Shown: piece by piece, positions 1 through 7,244 of the stretch
Position numbering within the stretch: the first letter of the stretch is position 1
Layout: each line of letters opens with the position of its first letter
NCBI RefSeq assembly: GCF_900167945.1
Contig: NZ_FUZA01000006.1
Span: forward strand, 186,001 to 250,000
DNA from: Dyadobacter psychrophilus
GTDB lineage: Bacteria > Bacteroidota > Bacteroidia > Cytophagales > Spirosomataceae
DNA: 64,000 nt
Direction of reading: 5' to 3'
Notes under the pieces: generated by a model
Seen by the model: only the letters and a program-made list of their open reading frames with translations
Database searches by the model: none
What the model was told of the DNA's origin: nothing
Made by a program: the position numbers and the translations under genes

Positions 1-33
1 AATCGATAATATTTCTTTCACTCTGGGATTCAT
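1..33 (-). CDS. DUF2442-like protein, N-terminus only (partial)
   Basis: Only the first 11 codons are inside the window (MNPRVKEILSI); the gene continues past position 1. Its ATG at 33-31 overlaps the TAA stop of the upstream DUF4160 gene by one base, the usual sign of translational coupling. The start resembles the opening of DUF2442 proteins, which often follow DUF4160 genes. The identification leans heavily on that context, because 11 residues cannot be assigned on their own. Confidence 0.5.
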   Translation of the reverse strand, partial: MNPRVKEILSI

Positions 34-296
34 TATTGCAAAGGTCTAATTTTTCGAAACTGCCCGTTGTCCTTTTGTGATTCCTGATAATTGATCGTAA
101 GATCATCGCGATAAAGCTCAACCCAGGCTTGAATTAGCCGAATCTGCTTCCTCGGTAGATCTCCGACTATAATATTGCCGGTTTCAATGGAGAATTGCGC
201 TTCATAATCGCCATATTCCGCGTGAAAATGGGGTGGAAGATGATCTTTGAAATACATGTAAATCACTATTCCGAAAAAACGGGAAATTTCAGGCAT
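33..296 (-). CDS. DUF4160 domain-containing protein
   Basis: This is an 87-residue protein that fills the whole DUF4160 family length. It opens with the family's characteristic MPEISRFFGI and has the HLPPHFHAEYG block at about residues 19-29, which is rich in conserved histidines and prolines. There is no signal peptide or membrane segment, so it should be cytoplasmic. The function is unknown. DUF4160 and DUF2442 genes are commonly paired, and such pairs have been suggested to be toxin-antitoxin-like. The one-base overlap with the downstream gene fits a two-gene unit. The start is well fixed by the family N-terminus. Nothing lies between 297 and 361 that I can identify. Confidence 0.85.
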   Translation of the reverse strand: MPEISRFFGIVIYMYFKDHLPPHFHAEYGDYEAQFSIETGNIIVGDLPRKQIRLIQAWVELYRDDLTINYQESQKDNGQFRKIRPLQ

Positions 297-361
297 CGGT
301 TCGTATTTAAGTGTGTGAAAATGAAAAATATGAAGCTTAACGCTCAGCCAAATTTATATAA

Positions 362-2302
362 TCATTCATTCACTAAAAAATAAACGATCCGACAAGCATT
401 TCCTGTGCTCTTTTCATTCTTGTCATTGGCGATGGTTAGGTGCAGTTTATGCTTCCCGGGGGAGAGTTCGTCGCCCAGCATGAGATACCAGGGTAAATGC
501 AGCTGGTTGCTCCATGGGGTAAAGAGGTCAAGGGGCTGGGATTTTTTGCCGTCGATCGTGTAGGTGATTTTTCCTGCGTCTGGGCCTGAGATGATGGCTA
601 TGCCTACGCCGCGGCCTTTGAATTCAAGGTCCAGCGAGGCGTTTGGCTGCTCGCCTACCAGCATGGGAACATTGACAAACCCGGGCCTGGTGGGCGTTTT
701 GTCCGCTGGTTTCCAATCGGGGTTGACAGAAAATCCTTTTAGATTTTTGGATTCCGTAATCTCATGATAGCTTCCTTTTTCGTAAGAAAATTTGTCCAGC
801 GCTGCCGGAAGTGTGATCGCGTCTGTAACCGTGCCGCTATCCGTTTTGATCAATTCCTTAATGGTTTGAAAATACACTTCCTGACCATAAGGCGACGGAT
901 GCAGGTCTTTGAAATCGTATTTCCACGAAAATTCCCCTGCTGCGATACGATCGTAAACTTCTTTGGCTAAATTAATGTAAGCGGCTCCATAATGTTTTGC
1001 AACACGCTCATGCACTGCAACTTCCAGAGGCTCTTTTCCATTTTCATAATCTGTATTTTTCATTGGCTCGGCAAATGCCATTAACACAACATTGGCCTTT
1101 GGATTAGCTGCATATAGATGTCTCAAAATCCCTTCCAGGCCTCTAATCTGTGCTTTTTCGCTAAAACCATTCCCCCGGTCATTCACGGCAGCTTCCAGGA
1201 AAAGCAAATCGGGCGTGCCTTTTGCCAGCACGTCGCGGGTAAAACGAAATGCGTGCGGCGTACTTCCCAGTGACGGAATGCCTGCCGCAATAAAGGTAAA
1301 GTCGGTATCCGGAAAATGTTCTTTCAGATATTGCGCCGTTTTGTCGCGCCAGCCCGGATTATGCGTGATGGAGCCACCTAAGAATGCGACCGTGCCTTTT
1401 TTCTCTTTTTTGAATTTATCAAAAGCATTGCCCAAGCCCTTATTAACCTGAATATAAGGCTTGTGAGCCAATGGTTTTTGAACCGGAACGCTATGCTGTT
1501 CAATGAAATTGGCAAAATACTCAGGATGCTCGATGGGAAAATGATGCCCTTCCATTTCCTGCTCGCCGCGCGTCATCGGGTAAACGCTGATGGGACCGCC
1601 GAGTTGCATATAGTTTTTGACCAACAAATCACTGTTCTCCTCGGCGGGAACATGCTTGTCTTTCAGGCCGATAACATGAATGATCGGCACTTTAAATGCC
1701 GCTAACCCGGCCAGATCATTTAACGGAATGTCGGTAAACTTTGCGGCTTCTTCCTCCGATAAATTAAAGAGTTTCAGCCAGGCTGCCCAGTCTTTTTCAG
1801 ATCCCGGCCCTTTTCCCTTTCCTCCCGGCCAACTTTTTGGATCGCAAACCGGGGCTTCGGCATAAATGCAGCTAACTTTGTCGGGATTACGTTTTGCCCA
1901 GCCATATACATACAATCCGCCCCGGCTTACACCTTCAAGCGCGACCTTGGGTGCGAAGTGCTTTTGATTTACCAGATAATCATAAAAAGCATCCCAAACT
2001 TGCATGGCTTTGGGGTGCGCAAACATATCATTGGTGTTGATATAGGCAATATGAAACCCTCGAGAAAGCAGAATACTGTCCATTTCTGTGTGCCAGGTTG
2101 GGAAATGTGCGCGCCACACCCAGGGGTTTCCGGCAATGGCCTTTTGCGGTTTTACAAACCAGGCATTTCTGTTTTCGAAAGTGAAATCTATCTTCTCAAA
2201 TCCCTTCCAGGTTGACACTTTCTCGGCAGGCTGAGCTACGATAAATGGCCCTGAGACCATTAGAACGGCAAACCATATTCTAATTAAATTTCTCTTCATC
2301 AT
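362..2302 (-). CDS. Two-domain secreted hydrolase: alpha/beta hydrolase plus SGNH/GDSL esterase
   Basis: About 646 residues with an N-terminal signal peptide. Counting from the longer ORF start at 2323, residues 40-280 look like an alpha/beta hydrolase with the nucleophile elbow GVSRGGL (Ser about 133). Residues 305-490 look like an SGNH hydrolase, with block I FLGGSIT (Ser about 318), an asparagine block AAVND (about 381) and the C-terminal block DLHPSPYG (Asp/His about 473-475). The last 150 residues resemble a small beta-rich accessory domain. Two complete esterase sites in one exported chain suggest deacylation of complex carbohydrates such as acetylated plant polysaccharide; this is inference. 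The start is placed at the MMKRN methionine just before the hydrophobic segment rather than at 2323. It stands alone, convergent with nothing close, and the substrate is unknown. Confidence 0.8.
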   Translation of the reverse strand: MMKRNLIRIWFAVLMVSGPFIVAQPAEKVSTWKGFEKIDFTFENRNAWFVKPQKAIAGNPWVWRAHFPTWHTEMDSILLSRGFHIAYINTNDMFAHPKAMQVWDAFYDYLVNQKHFAPKVALEGVSRGGLYVYGWAKRNPDKVSCIYAEAPVCDPKSWPGGKGKGPGSEKDWAAWLKLFNLSEEEAAKFTDIPLNDLAGLAAFKVPIIHVIGLKDKHVPAEENSDLLVKNYMQLGGPISVYPMTRGEQEMEGHHFPIEHPEYFANFIEQHSVPVQKPLAHKPYIQVNKGLGNAFDKFKKEKKGTVAFLGGSITHNPGWRDKTAQYLKEHFPDTDFTFIAAGIPSLGSTPHAFRFTRDVLAKGTPDLLFLEAAVNDRGNGFSEKAQIRGLEGILRHLYAANPKANVVLMAFAEPMKNTDYENGKEPLEVAVHERVAKHYGAAYINLAKEVYDRIAAGEFSWKYDFKDLHPSPYGQEVYFQTIKELIKTDSGTVTDAITLPAALDKFSYEKGSYHEITESKNLKGFSVNPDWKPADKTPTRPGFVNVPMLVGEQPNASLDLEFKGRGVGIAIISGPDAGKITYTIDGKKSQPLDLFTPWSNQLHLPWYLMLGDELSPGKHKLHLTIANDKNEKSTGNACRIVYFLVNE

Positions 2303-2397
2303 GCCGGATAAAGGAAAATGCAAACCGGATTTACCGGTAAAATTTCACGGTTGGTATGATATTTTAAGTGTTGGTACCAAACTATATAAGAAGACTT

Positions 2398-2688
2398 ATG
2401 GATAAGATCGAAAAGTTTAAGACCATGGAGAAGATTCTCCGTGAAATCGAAGATTTAAAAAACAGTGAGACTGCGGTGATCAAAAAGATAGGTCAGATCG
2501 AAACGGAAAATATGAATGTGAACGTTCAGAACCTTGATAAATCGCTAAACGAGATTTATGACGGTGTTTATAAAAATCTTCAGCACGTGGAAGATCTGCA
2601 GACTTCGTTCACTGAAACAGTCGCTGACTTTAAGGAGAAGAATAATATAACTGATGAGATGTTACTTGAATTTAGTGAGAACAATTAA
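2398..2688 (+). CDS. Small coiled-coil protein of unknown function
   Basis: A 96-residue, strongly charged protein (start MDKIEKFKTM) with heptad-like spacing over most of its length, suggesting a long helix or coiled coil. It has no signal peptide, membrane segment or cysteine. I do not recognise a family. The open frame extends upstream to a GTG at 2368, but the ATG at 2398 gives a cleaner start. It is read divergently from the esterase gene and is followed directly by a strong hairpin terminator, so it is probably a single-gene unit. Composition resembles its neighbours. Confidence 0.7.
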   Translation: MDKIEKFKTMEKILREIEDLKNSETAVIKKIGQIETENMNVNVQNLDKSLNEIYDGVYKNLQHVEDLQTSFTETVADFKEKNNITDEMLLEFSENN

Positions 2689-2705
2689 TTGCTCACTAAA
2701 TGGTG

Positions 2706-2733
2706 AAAAAGGCTGCATATGCAGCCTTTTTTT
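2706..2733. terminator. Bidirectional intrinsic terminator
   Basis: A perfect palindrome GGCTGCATATGCAGCC (2711-2726) flanked by A5 on the left and T7 on the right. It serves the coiled-coil gene from the left and the dehydrogenase gene from the right; the stop codon of the latter (2734-2732) overlaps the T run. Confidence 0.85.
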
Positions 2734-3610
2734 ATGCCCCGGCGTCATCAGAAGCGCCCTGGGCCAGCGCGCTCCAGTCCAGGTTATCCCTCTTTTTTGC
2801 AAGTGCTGAAATAAACCGGTTACGAATGAGATCAGCCATAGGCATAGGAACATTGGCGTCCGACGCAGTTTGTAATGTAAGGTTAATGTCTTTGAGCCCT
2901 AGAGCAAGTTTAAACGCAACCGGTTCATAAACGTTATTAGCAACCAATTTTCCGTAATTCTGGAATATCGGCGCCGCAAACAATGTCTGGGTTAGCATTT
3001 CGTAAATGCTTTGTCTTGAAATCCCGTTCTTCTCTGCCATTGTGAATGCCTCTCCCATCATTTCCAAACTCGCCGCAATCATGAAATTTCCAGCCAGCTT
3101 TACCACATTGGCGGCGCCGGGATCTTCTCCGAAATCGTAAATTCCTTTTACAAAACCCTGTAAAATAGGCTTCACAATTTCCTTCGCGGCCGCCTTCCCT
3201 GAAATGGCAATGTTCCCTACTCCGGCGACAACCGCTTCCGGTCTTGCGAAAATTGGTGCGGCAATGTAAGTGGCTCCATACCAGTCGTGTATCTGGCTAA
3301 GTTGGCGCGAAGTTTCCGGTGAAATGGTGCTCATGGAAATGTGGATGCCGCCTTTGCCCAGCTTCTCAACCAGTTCCATGGAGAAAATTTCTTCAACAAC
3401 TGCATCGTCGGCCAGCACTGAAATGACGATTCCCCCTGTCTCAATGGCATCAATAGCGTTCTCAACGACTTTTGCGCCTAATTTAGTCAAAGGTTCCGCT
3501 TTTGAAGCCGTTCTATTCCAAACGGTCAACTCGTAACCCGCATTTATCAAACTTTCTGCAATCGGTGTCCCGAGGTTACCTAAACCCAGGAATGCTATTT
3601 TTTCAGACAT
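2732..3610 (-). CDS. NAD(P)-dependent beta-hydroxyacid dehydrogenase (3-hydroxyisobutyrate dehydrogenase family)
   Basis: A 292-residue protein of the 6-phosphogluconate/3-hydroxyisobutyrate dehydrogenase superfamily. The Rossmann fingerprint GLGNLGTPIAESL lies at about residues 9-21, followed by VWNRT at the end of strand 2, which favours NADP over NAD. The substrate-binding helix region GNFMIAASLEMMGEA (about 175-190), in the place of the usual GxxxK catalytic segment, is preceded by a lysine in NVVKLAGN (about 170), the expected catalytic lysine. Family length is normal. The neighbouring acyl-CoA carboxylase gene lies 21 bases upstream on the same strand, so the two may be cotranscribed and could act in branched-chain amino-acid breakdown; the true substrate cannot be told from sequence. 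Confidence 0.85.
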   Translation of the reverse strand: MSEKIAFLGLGNLGTPIAESLINAGYELTVWNRTASKAEPLTKLGAKVVENAIDAIETGGIVISVLADDAVVEEIFSMELVEKLGKGGIHISMSTISPETSRQLSQIHDWYGATYIAAPIFARPEAVVAGVGNIAISGKAAAKEIVKPILQGFVKGIYDFGEDPGAANVVKLAGNFMIAASLEMMGEAFTMAEKNGISRQSIYEMLTQTLFAAPIFQNYGKLVANNVYEPVAFKLALGLKDINLTLQTASDANVPMPMADLIRNRFISALAKKRDNLDWSALAQGASDDAGA

Positions 3611-3631
3611 AATTATTAACGTTTAGTAGAA

Positions 3632-5245
3632 TCAAACCTGCATGACCCCAACATTAAAAGGCTTCTCGATCGGAGCCTGATCTGCTGCTGCAATGCCAAT
3701 AGAGATAATTTTCCGGGTTTCCACCGGATCAATGATGCCATCGACCCATAATCGTGCCGCGGCGTAATAAGGTGATAATTCCTGATTGTAACGATCTGTG
3801 ATTTCGTCCAGCAATGCCTTTTCAGCTTCTGGTGTAATGGTTTCGCCTTTCGCTTTTAATGTTGCTGTTTGTACTTGCAGCAACGTTTTAGCCGCTGTTG
3901 CGCCGCTCATAACCGCCATTTGCGCTGTGGGCCACGCAAAGATCAGCCGCGGATCATATGCTTTTCCACACATGGCATAATTGCCGGCACCATAGGAATT
4001 CCCTACAATAAATGTGAATTTTGGAACAACCGAATTGGCAACCGCATTCACCATTTTGGCGCCGTCTTTAATGATCCCACCCTGCTCGGCGCGGCTTCCA
4101 ACCATAAAGCCCGTCACATCGTGGAAGAAAATGAGCGGGATTTTTTTCTGGTTGCAGTTCATGATAAACCGCGCGGCCTTATCAGCCGATTCGCCATAAA
4201 TGACACCGCCCATCTGCATTTCGCCTTTGCCGGATTTAACCATTTTACGCTGATTGGCCACAATTCCGACAGCCCAGCCATCCACACGCGCATAAGCGCA
4301 AATCAATGTCTTTCCATAGTCCGGCTTGTATTCATCCAGTTCCGAATCGTCCACGATGCATTCCAGAATGTGGCGCATGTCGTACGGTTTCAGTCGGTCG
4401 GTGGGTAAGAGTGTATAAATTTCTTCGGGAATGCGCTTGGGTTTTATAGGTGTTTTTTTATCAAAACCTGCGGAAGCGGGCCTTCCTATTTTATCAATGT
4501 GTCGCTTAATGGCATCCAGGCAAGATTTATCGTCTGGAAACTTGTTATCGGTCACGCCGGATATCTCACAATGCATCGAAGCACCGCCCAGCGATTCTGA
4601 ATCCACATCTTCGCCAATAGAAGATTTCACCAAATAAGGCCCAGCGAGATAAACCGAACCGGTTCCTTCAACTATAAATGCTTCGTCCGACATGATAGGT
4701 AAATATGCCCCGCCGGCCACACAACTGCCCATAATAGCCGAAATCTGTACGATTCCCATGGCCGACATTTGCGCATTGTTCCTGAAAATTCTTCCAAAAT
4801 GCTCCTTGTCCGCAAAAACTTCTGCTTGCATGGGCAGATAAACGCCCGCGCTATCCACCAGATAAATGACTGGTAAGCGGTTTTCCATAGCGATTTCCTG
4901 CGCACGGAGATTTTTCTTGGCGGCAATCGGAAACCAGGCACCCGCCTTCACAGTGGCGTCGTTAGCAACGATCATGCATTGTTTTCCTGACACATAACCT
5001 ATTCCTGCGACCACTCCGCCAGACGGGCAGCCACCTTCCGCTTCGTACATGCGGTCGGCAGTGAAAGCGCCTATTTCAAGAAAATAAGACTCCGTATCGA
5101 TCAGATAATCAATCCGTTCTCTGGCAGTAAGCTTTCCTTTTTTATGCTGCGCTTCAATTTTTTTCTGACCGCCGCCGAGTTTAACCTGCTCGTATTTTTG
5201 CTGAAGAACCTGGATCAATTGAGGAAGACTGTCTTGACTGGTCAT
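3632..5245 (-). CDS. Acyl-CoA carboxylase carboxyltransferase (beta) subunit, methylcrotonyl/propionyl-CoA type
   Basis: About 537 residues covering both crotonase-fold halves of a biotin-dependent carboxyltransferase. It carries the family N-terminus (KGKLTARERIDYLID), the acyl-CoA-binding CPSGGVVAGIG region, the oxyanion segments around GSCVAGGAYLP and, in the second half, GNSYGAGNYAMCGKAYDP and the carboxybiotin-binding VMSGATAAKTL. The pattern is closest to methylcrotonyl-CoA carboxylase beta, part of leucine degradation, but a propionyl- or geranyl-CoA enzyme cannot be excluded. No biotin carboxylase or biotin carrier gene is nearby. The frame opens at 5326, but that start would lie inside the terminator hairpin of the upstream gene, so MTSQDSLP at 5245 is chosen. 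Confidence 0.88.
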   Translation of the reverse strand: MTSQDSLPQLIQVLQQKYEQVKLGGGQKKIEAQHKKGKLTARERIDYLIDTESYFLEIGAFTADRMYEAEGGCPSGGVVAGIGYVSGKQCMIVANDATVKAGAWFPIAAKKNLRAQEIAMENRLPVIYLVDSAGVYLPMQAEVFADKEHFGRIFRNNAQMSAMGIVQISAIMGSCVAGGAYLPIMSDEAFIVEGTGSVYLAGPYLVKSSIGEDVDSESLGGASMHCEISGVTDNKFPDDKSCLDAIKRHIDKIGRPASAGFDKKTPIKPKRIPEEIYTLLPTDRLKPYDMRHILECIVDDSELDEYKPDYGKTLICAYARVDGWAVGIVANQRKMVKSGKGEMQMGGVIYGESADKAARFIMNCNQKKIPLIFFHDVTGFMVGSRAEQGGIIKDGAKMVNAVANSVVPKFTFIVGNSYGAGNYAMCGKAYDPRLIFAWPTAQMAVMSGATAAKTLLQVQTATLKAKGETITPEAEKALLDEITDRYNQELSPYYAAARLWVDGIIDPVETRKIISIGIAAADQAPIEKPFNVGVMQV

Positions 5246-5303
5246 ATTGATGAAGTAATGTAATTCGTCGCTGACGGGAAGGTCAGGTTTATTTTCAAAA
5301 ATA

Positions 5304-5333
5304 AAAAGTCGTTTACCCGTAAGCAAACGACTT
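5304..5333 (-). terminator. Intrinsic terminator after the MCE gene
   Basis: Inverted arms AAGTCGTTT (5306-5314) and AAACGACTT (5325-5333), nine paired bases, followed on the minus strand by a T-rich run. It ends transcription of the MlaD-like gene and makes the long version of the carboxylase ORF unlikely. Confidence 0.8.
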
Positions 5334-5367
5334 CAATTTTATTTAGCAATACTTGAAACTGAAATTT

Positions 5368-6333
5368 CTATTTAATAACAGTGGTTGTGTCAAGCGGCGA
5401 TTCTACTGGTCCTTTGTCTTTTTTACCAAAAACAGAAATGTTAATGTAACGTTTCGGATGTTCACGCAGGTTTGTCAAAAGCTTGTTAAGGCTTACCATT
5501 GTGCGGTCAATGTTGTTATAAAGCGTTTCGTCTTTAATAAGCTTTCCGGCGGTTCCTTTGCCCGATTCAACACTCGCCAGCAATGTGTGCAACTCTCCGA
5601 TAGTCCTGTTTGCATTCTGGACCGTTTCCCCGAGCCGCAATGCATTCAGCGAATCTGCTAATGTGCCGGTTTTGGCGAGAAGCGGTTTCAATTCTTTCTC
5701 CGTTTCCACCAAAGAAGTGGAAAGTTTGTTCAAATTAGAGGTTAAGGCGACCAGATTCGTGCGGTTTTCATTCAGTAAACCCTGTAAATTGGTGCCTGTT
5801 TGATTATAATTTTTGAGAACCTGATTCAGAATCAGCCCTGTTTCCTTAAAGCCCATCACAACCACATCCAGATTTTTAATGAGCGAATCGGCATGATTAA
5901 CCAAGGGTAAAGCCTGTTCCTGCAAAACAGCCGAAATACCCGCTTCCTTGCGAGAAATCAATGTATCACCTTCCTGCAACGCGGGCCCGGTGCCTACTGC
6001 CAGATTAATGACTTTTCCACCCAGCAAACCACCGTCGGCCAGGATAGCAGCCGTTCCGCCCGGAACGACAACTCCTTTTTGAACGTCGATGGTAACCAGT
6101 AACTGATTTTTCCGGCTCTGTAATAATTTGATTTCCTGCACGCGACCCACATTCAACCCATTCAGTAACACGGGATTGGACGCGGTAAGGCCGTCGATGT
6201 TGTCATAAACCACGTAATATTTATGGGTTCTGGAAAAAACGTCGGAGCCTTTTAGGATGTGAAAGCCGAAATATAACATGACGATAGCGACGACCGCCAT
6301 GATTCCAACTTTTGTTTCTCTTGATATTTTCAT
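5368..6333 (-). CDS. MCE-family (MlaD-like) lipid-transport substrate-binding protein
   Basis: A 321-residue protein with one N-terminal membrane anchor (about residues 9-26) and a single MCE domain (about 35-115; YYVVYDNIDGLTASNPVLLNG and the GGLLGGKVINL strand region). The rest is a long helical, Thr/Leu/Asn-rich region (about 150-300) such as forms hexameric channels in this family. It is expected to sit in the inner membrane and bind phospholipid for retrograde or anterograde transport through the periplasm. In many Bacteroidota, mlaD-like genes lie next to mlaE/mlaF; here those partners are absent. The amidase gene lies 41 bases upstream on the same strand, so the two may be one operon, a pairing I recall from other Bacteroidota. 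Confidence 0.9.
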   Translation of the reverse strand: MKISRETKVGIMAVVAIVMLYFGFHILKGSDVFSRTHKYYVVYDNIDGLTASNPVLLNGLNVGRVQEIKLLQSRKNQLLVTIDVQKGVVVPGGTAAILADGGLLGGKVINLAVGTGPALQEGDTLISRKEAGISAVLQEQALPLVNHADSLIKNLDVVVMGFKETGLILNQVLKNYNQTGTNLQGLLNENRTNLVALTSNLNKLSTSLVETEKELKPLLAKTGTLADSLNALRLGETVQNANRTIGELHTLLASVESGKGTAGKLIKDETLYNNIDRTMVSLNKLLTNLREHPKRYINISVFGKKDKGPVESPLDTTTVIK

Positions 6334-6374
6334 GGGCTAATTAATTGAAATCGAAATTTAAGATATAACCTTAC

Positions 6375-7169
6375 TTATCGGTCCATATCTTTTTTATAAG
6401 CCATAAATGCCTGGTGAATGGACTCGGCCACTTCCCTCTGGCCATCCTCGGATCCCAGATATCGCTCTTCATCGGGAGTGGATAAGAAGCCTGTTTCAAT
6501 CAGCACGGCGGGCATAGCACATCTCCACAACACCAAAAACCCGGCTTGTTTCACGCCCCGGCTCTCGCGGTCAGACACGGATTGAAATTTTTTTTCGATC
6601 AGATCTGCCAGGCGGAGACTGCTGGAAATAAATGCACTCTGATAATTGGCAAGCATAATGTGCGCCAGCGGAGAATTGGGATCAAAGCCCTTGTATTTTT
6701 GCTTATAGTTGGTTTCCTGCAAAATAACAGAGTTTTCCCGCTTCGCAACGTCGAGGTTTCCTTGTGTTTTGTGCAAACCCATAACGAAAGTTTCAGTCCC
6801 TCTTACCGATCTGGAACTCGGCGTGGCATTGCAGTGGACAGAGATAAAAAGGTCTGCATTGTTGCGATTTGCAAAAGCGGAGCGCTCGCCTAACTCAATA
6901 AAAACGTCAGTTGACCTGGTATATAGTACTTTTACGTCAGGAGTTTCTTCTTTGATCATTCGCCCAAGTTCCAGAGCAACTGCTAACGCAACGTCTTTTT
7001 CCTTGGTAACACGCCCCCGGGTCCCAGGATCTTTTCCTCCATGGCCGGCATCAATTACGACCGTGTTAACTTTACTGGATTTTGCCGGAGCGGGATCATC
7101 TTGAATAACAAAAGCGAGACTTGCAAAAAGGGTGCTTGCGACAATTACTAATTTAAGAACTTTTAACAT
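6375..7169 (-). CDS. N-acetylmuramoyl-L-alanine amidase (Amidase_3)
   Basis: A 264-residue exported enzyme that cleaves the bond between N-acetylmuramic acid and the stem peptide of peptidoglycan. A signal peptide spans about residues 1-22. The Amidase_3 zinc site is visible: VVIDAGHGGKDPGTRG (first His, about 43), the mid-domain glutamate region, SVHCNA (second His, about 110) and the catalytic glutamate in VLIETGFLS (about 226). There is no LysM or AMIN domain, so it is a catalytic domain only. It is divergent from the LptD-like gene across a 75-base region, which fits an envelope-maintenance context. Confidence 0.92.
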   Translation of the reverse strand: MLKVLKLVIVASTLFASLAFVIQDDPAPAKSSKVNTVVIDAGHGGKDPGTRGRVTKEKDVALAVALELGRMIKEETPDVKVLYTRSTDVFIELGERSAFANRNNADLFISVHCNATPSSRSVRGTETFVMGLHKTQGNLDVAKRENSVILQETNYKQKYKGFDPNSPLAHIMLANYQSAFISSSLRLADLIEKKFQSVSDRESRGVKQAGFLVLWRCAMPAVLIETGFLSTPDEERYLGSEDGQREVAESIHQAFMAYKKDMDR

Positions 7170-7210
7170 TATTTTTTAATTAGGGCGTTACTCGTTAGAG
7201 GTTTCTCTGC

Positions 7211-7218
7211 TAATTTTG
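7211..7218 (+). promoter_or_regulatory. Candidate -7 element for the LptD-like gene
   Basis: TAATTTTG matches the Bacteroidota -7 consensus TAnnTTTG. A TTA (7188-7190) stands 20 bases upstream where TTG would be expected, so the -33 element is imperfect. The minus-strand motif TATTTTTG at 7238-7231 could serve the divergent amidase gene, but no TTG is spaced correctly. Confidence 0.4.
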
Positions 7219-7244
7219 AAATTCGTTATGCAAAAATACGCTAT

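Noticed and set aside
5246..5326. N-terminal extension of the carboxylase beta subunit
   Set aside because: It would begin inside the terminator hairpin of the upstream gene and lacks family sequence; the start at 5245 fits better.
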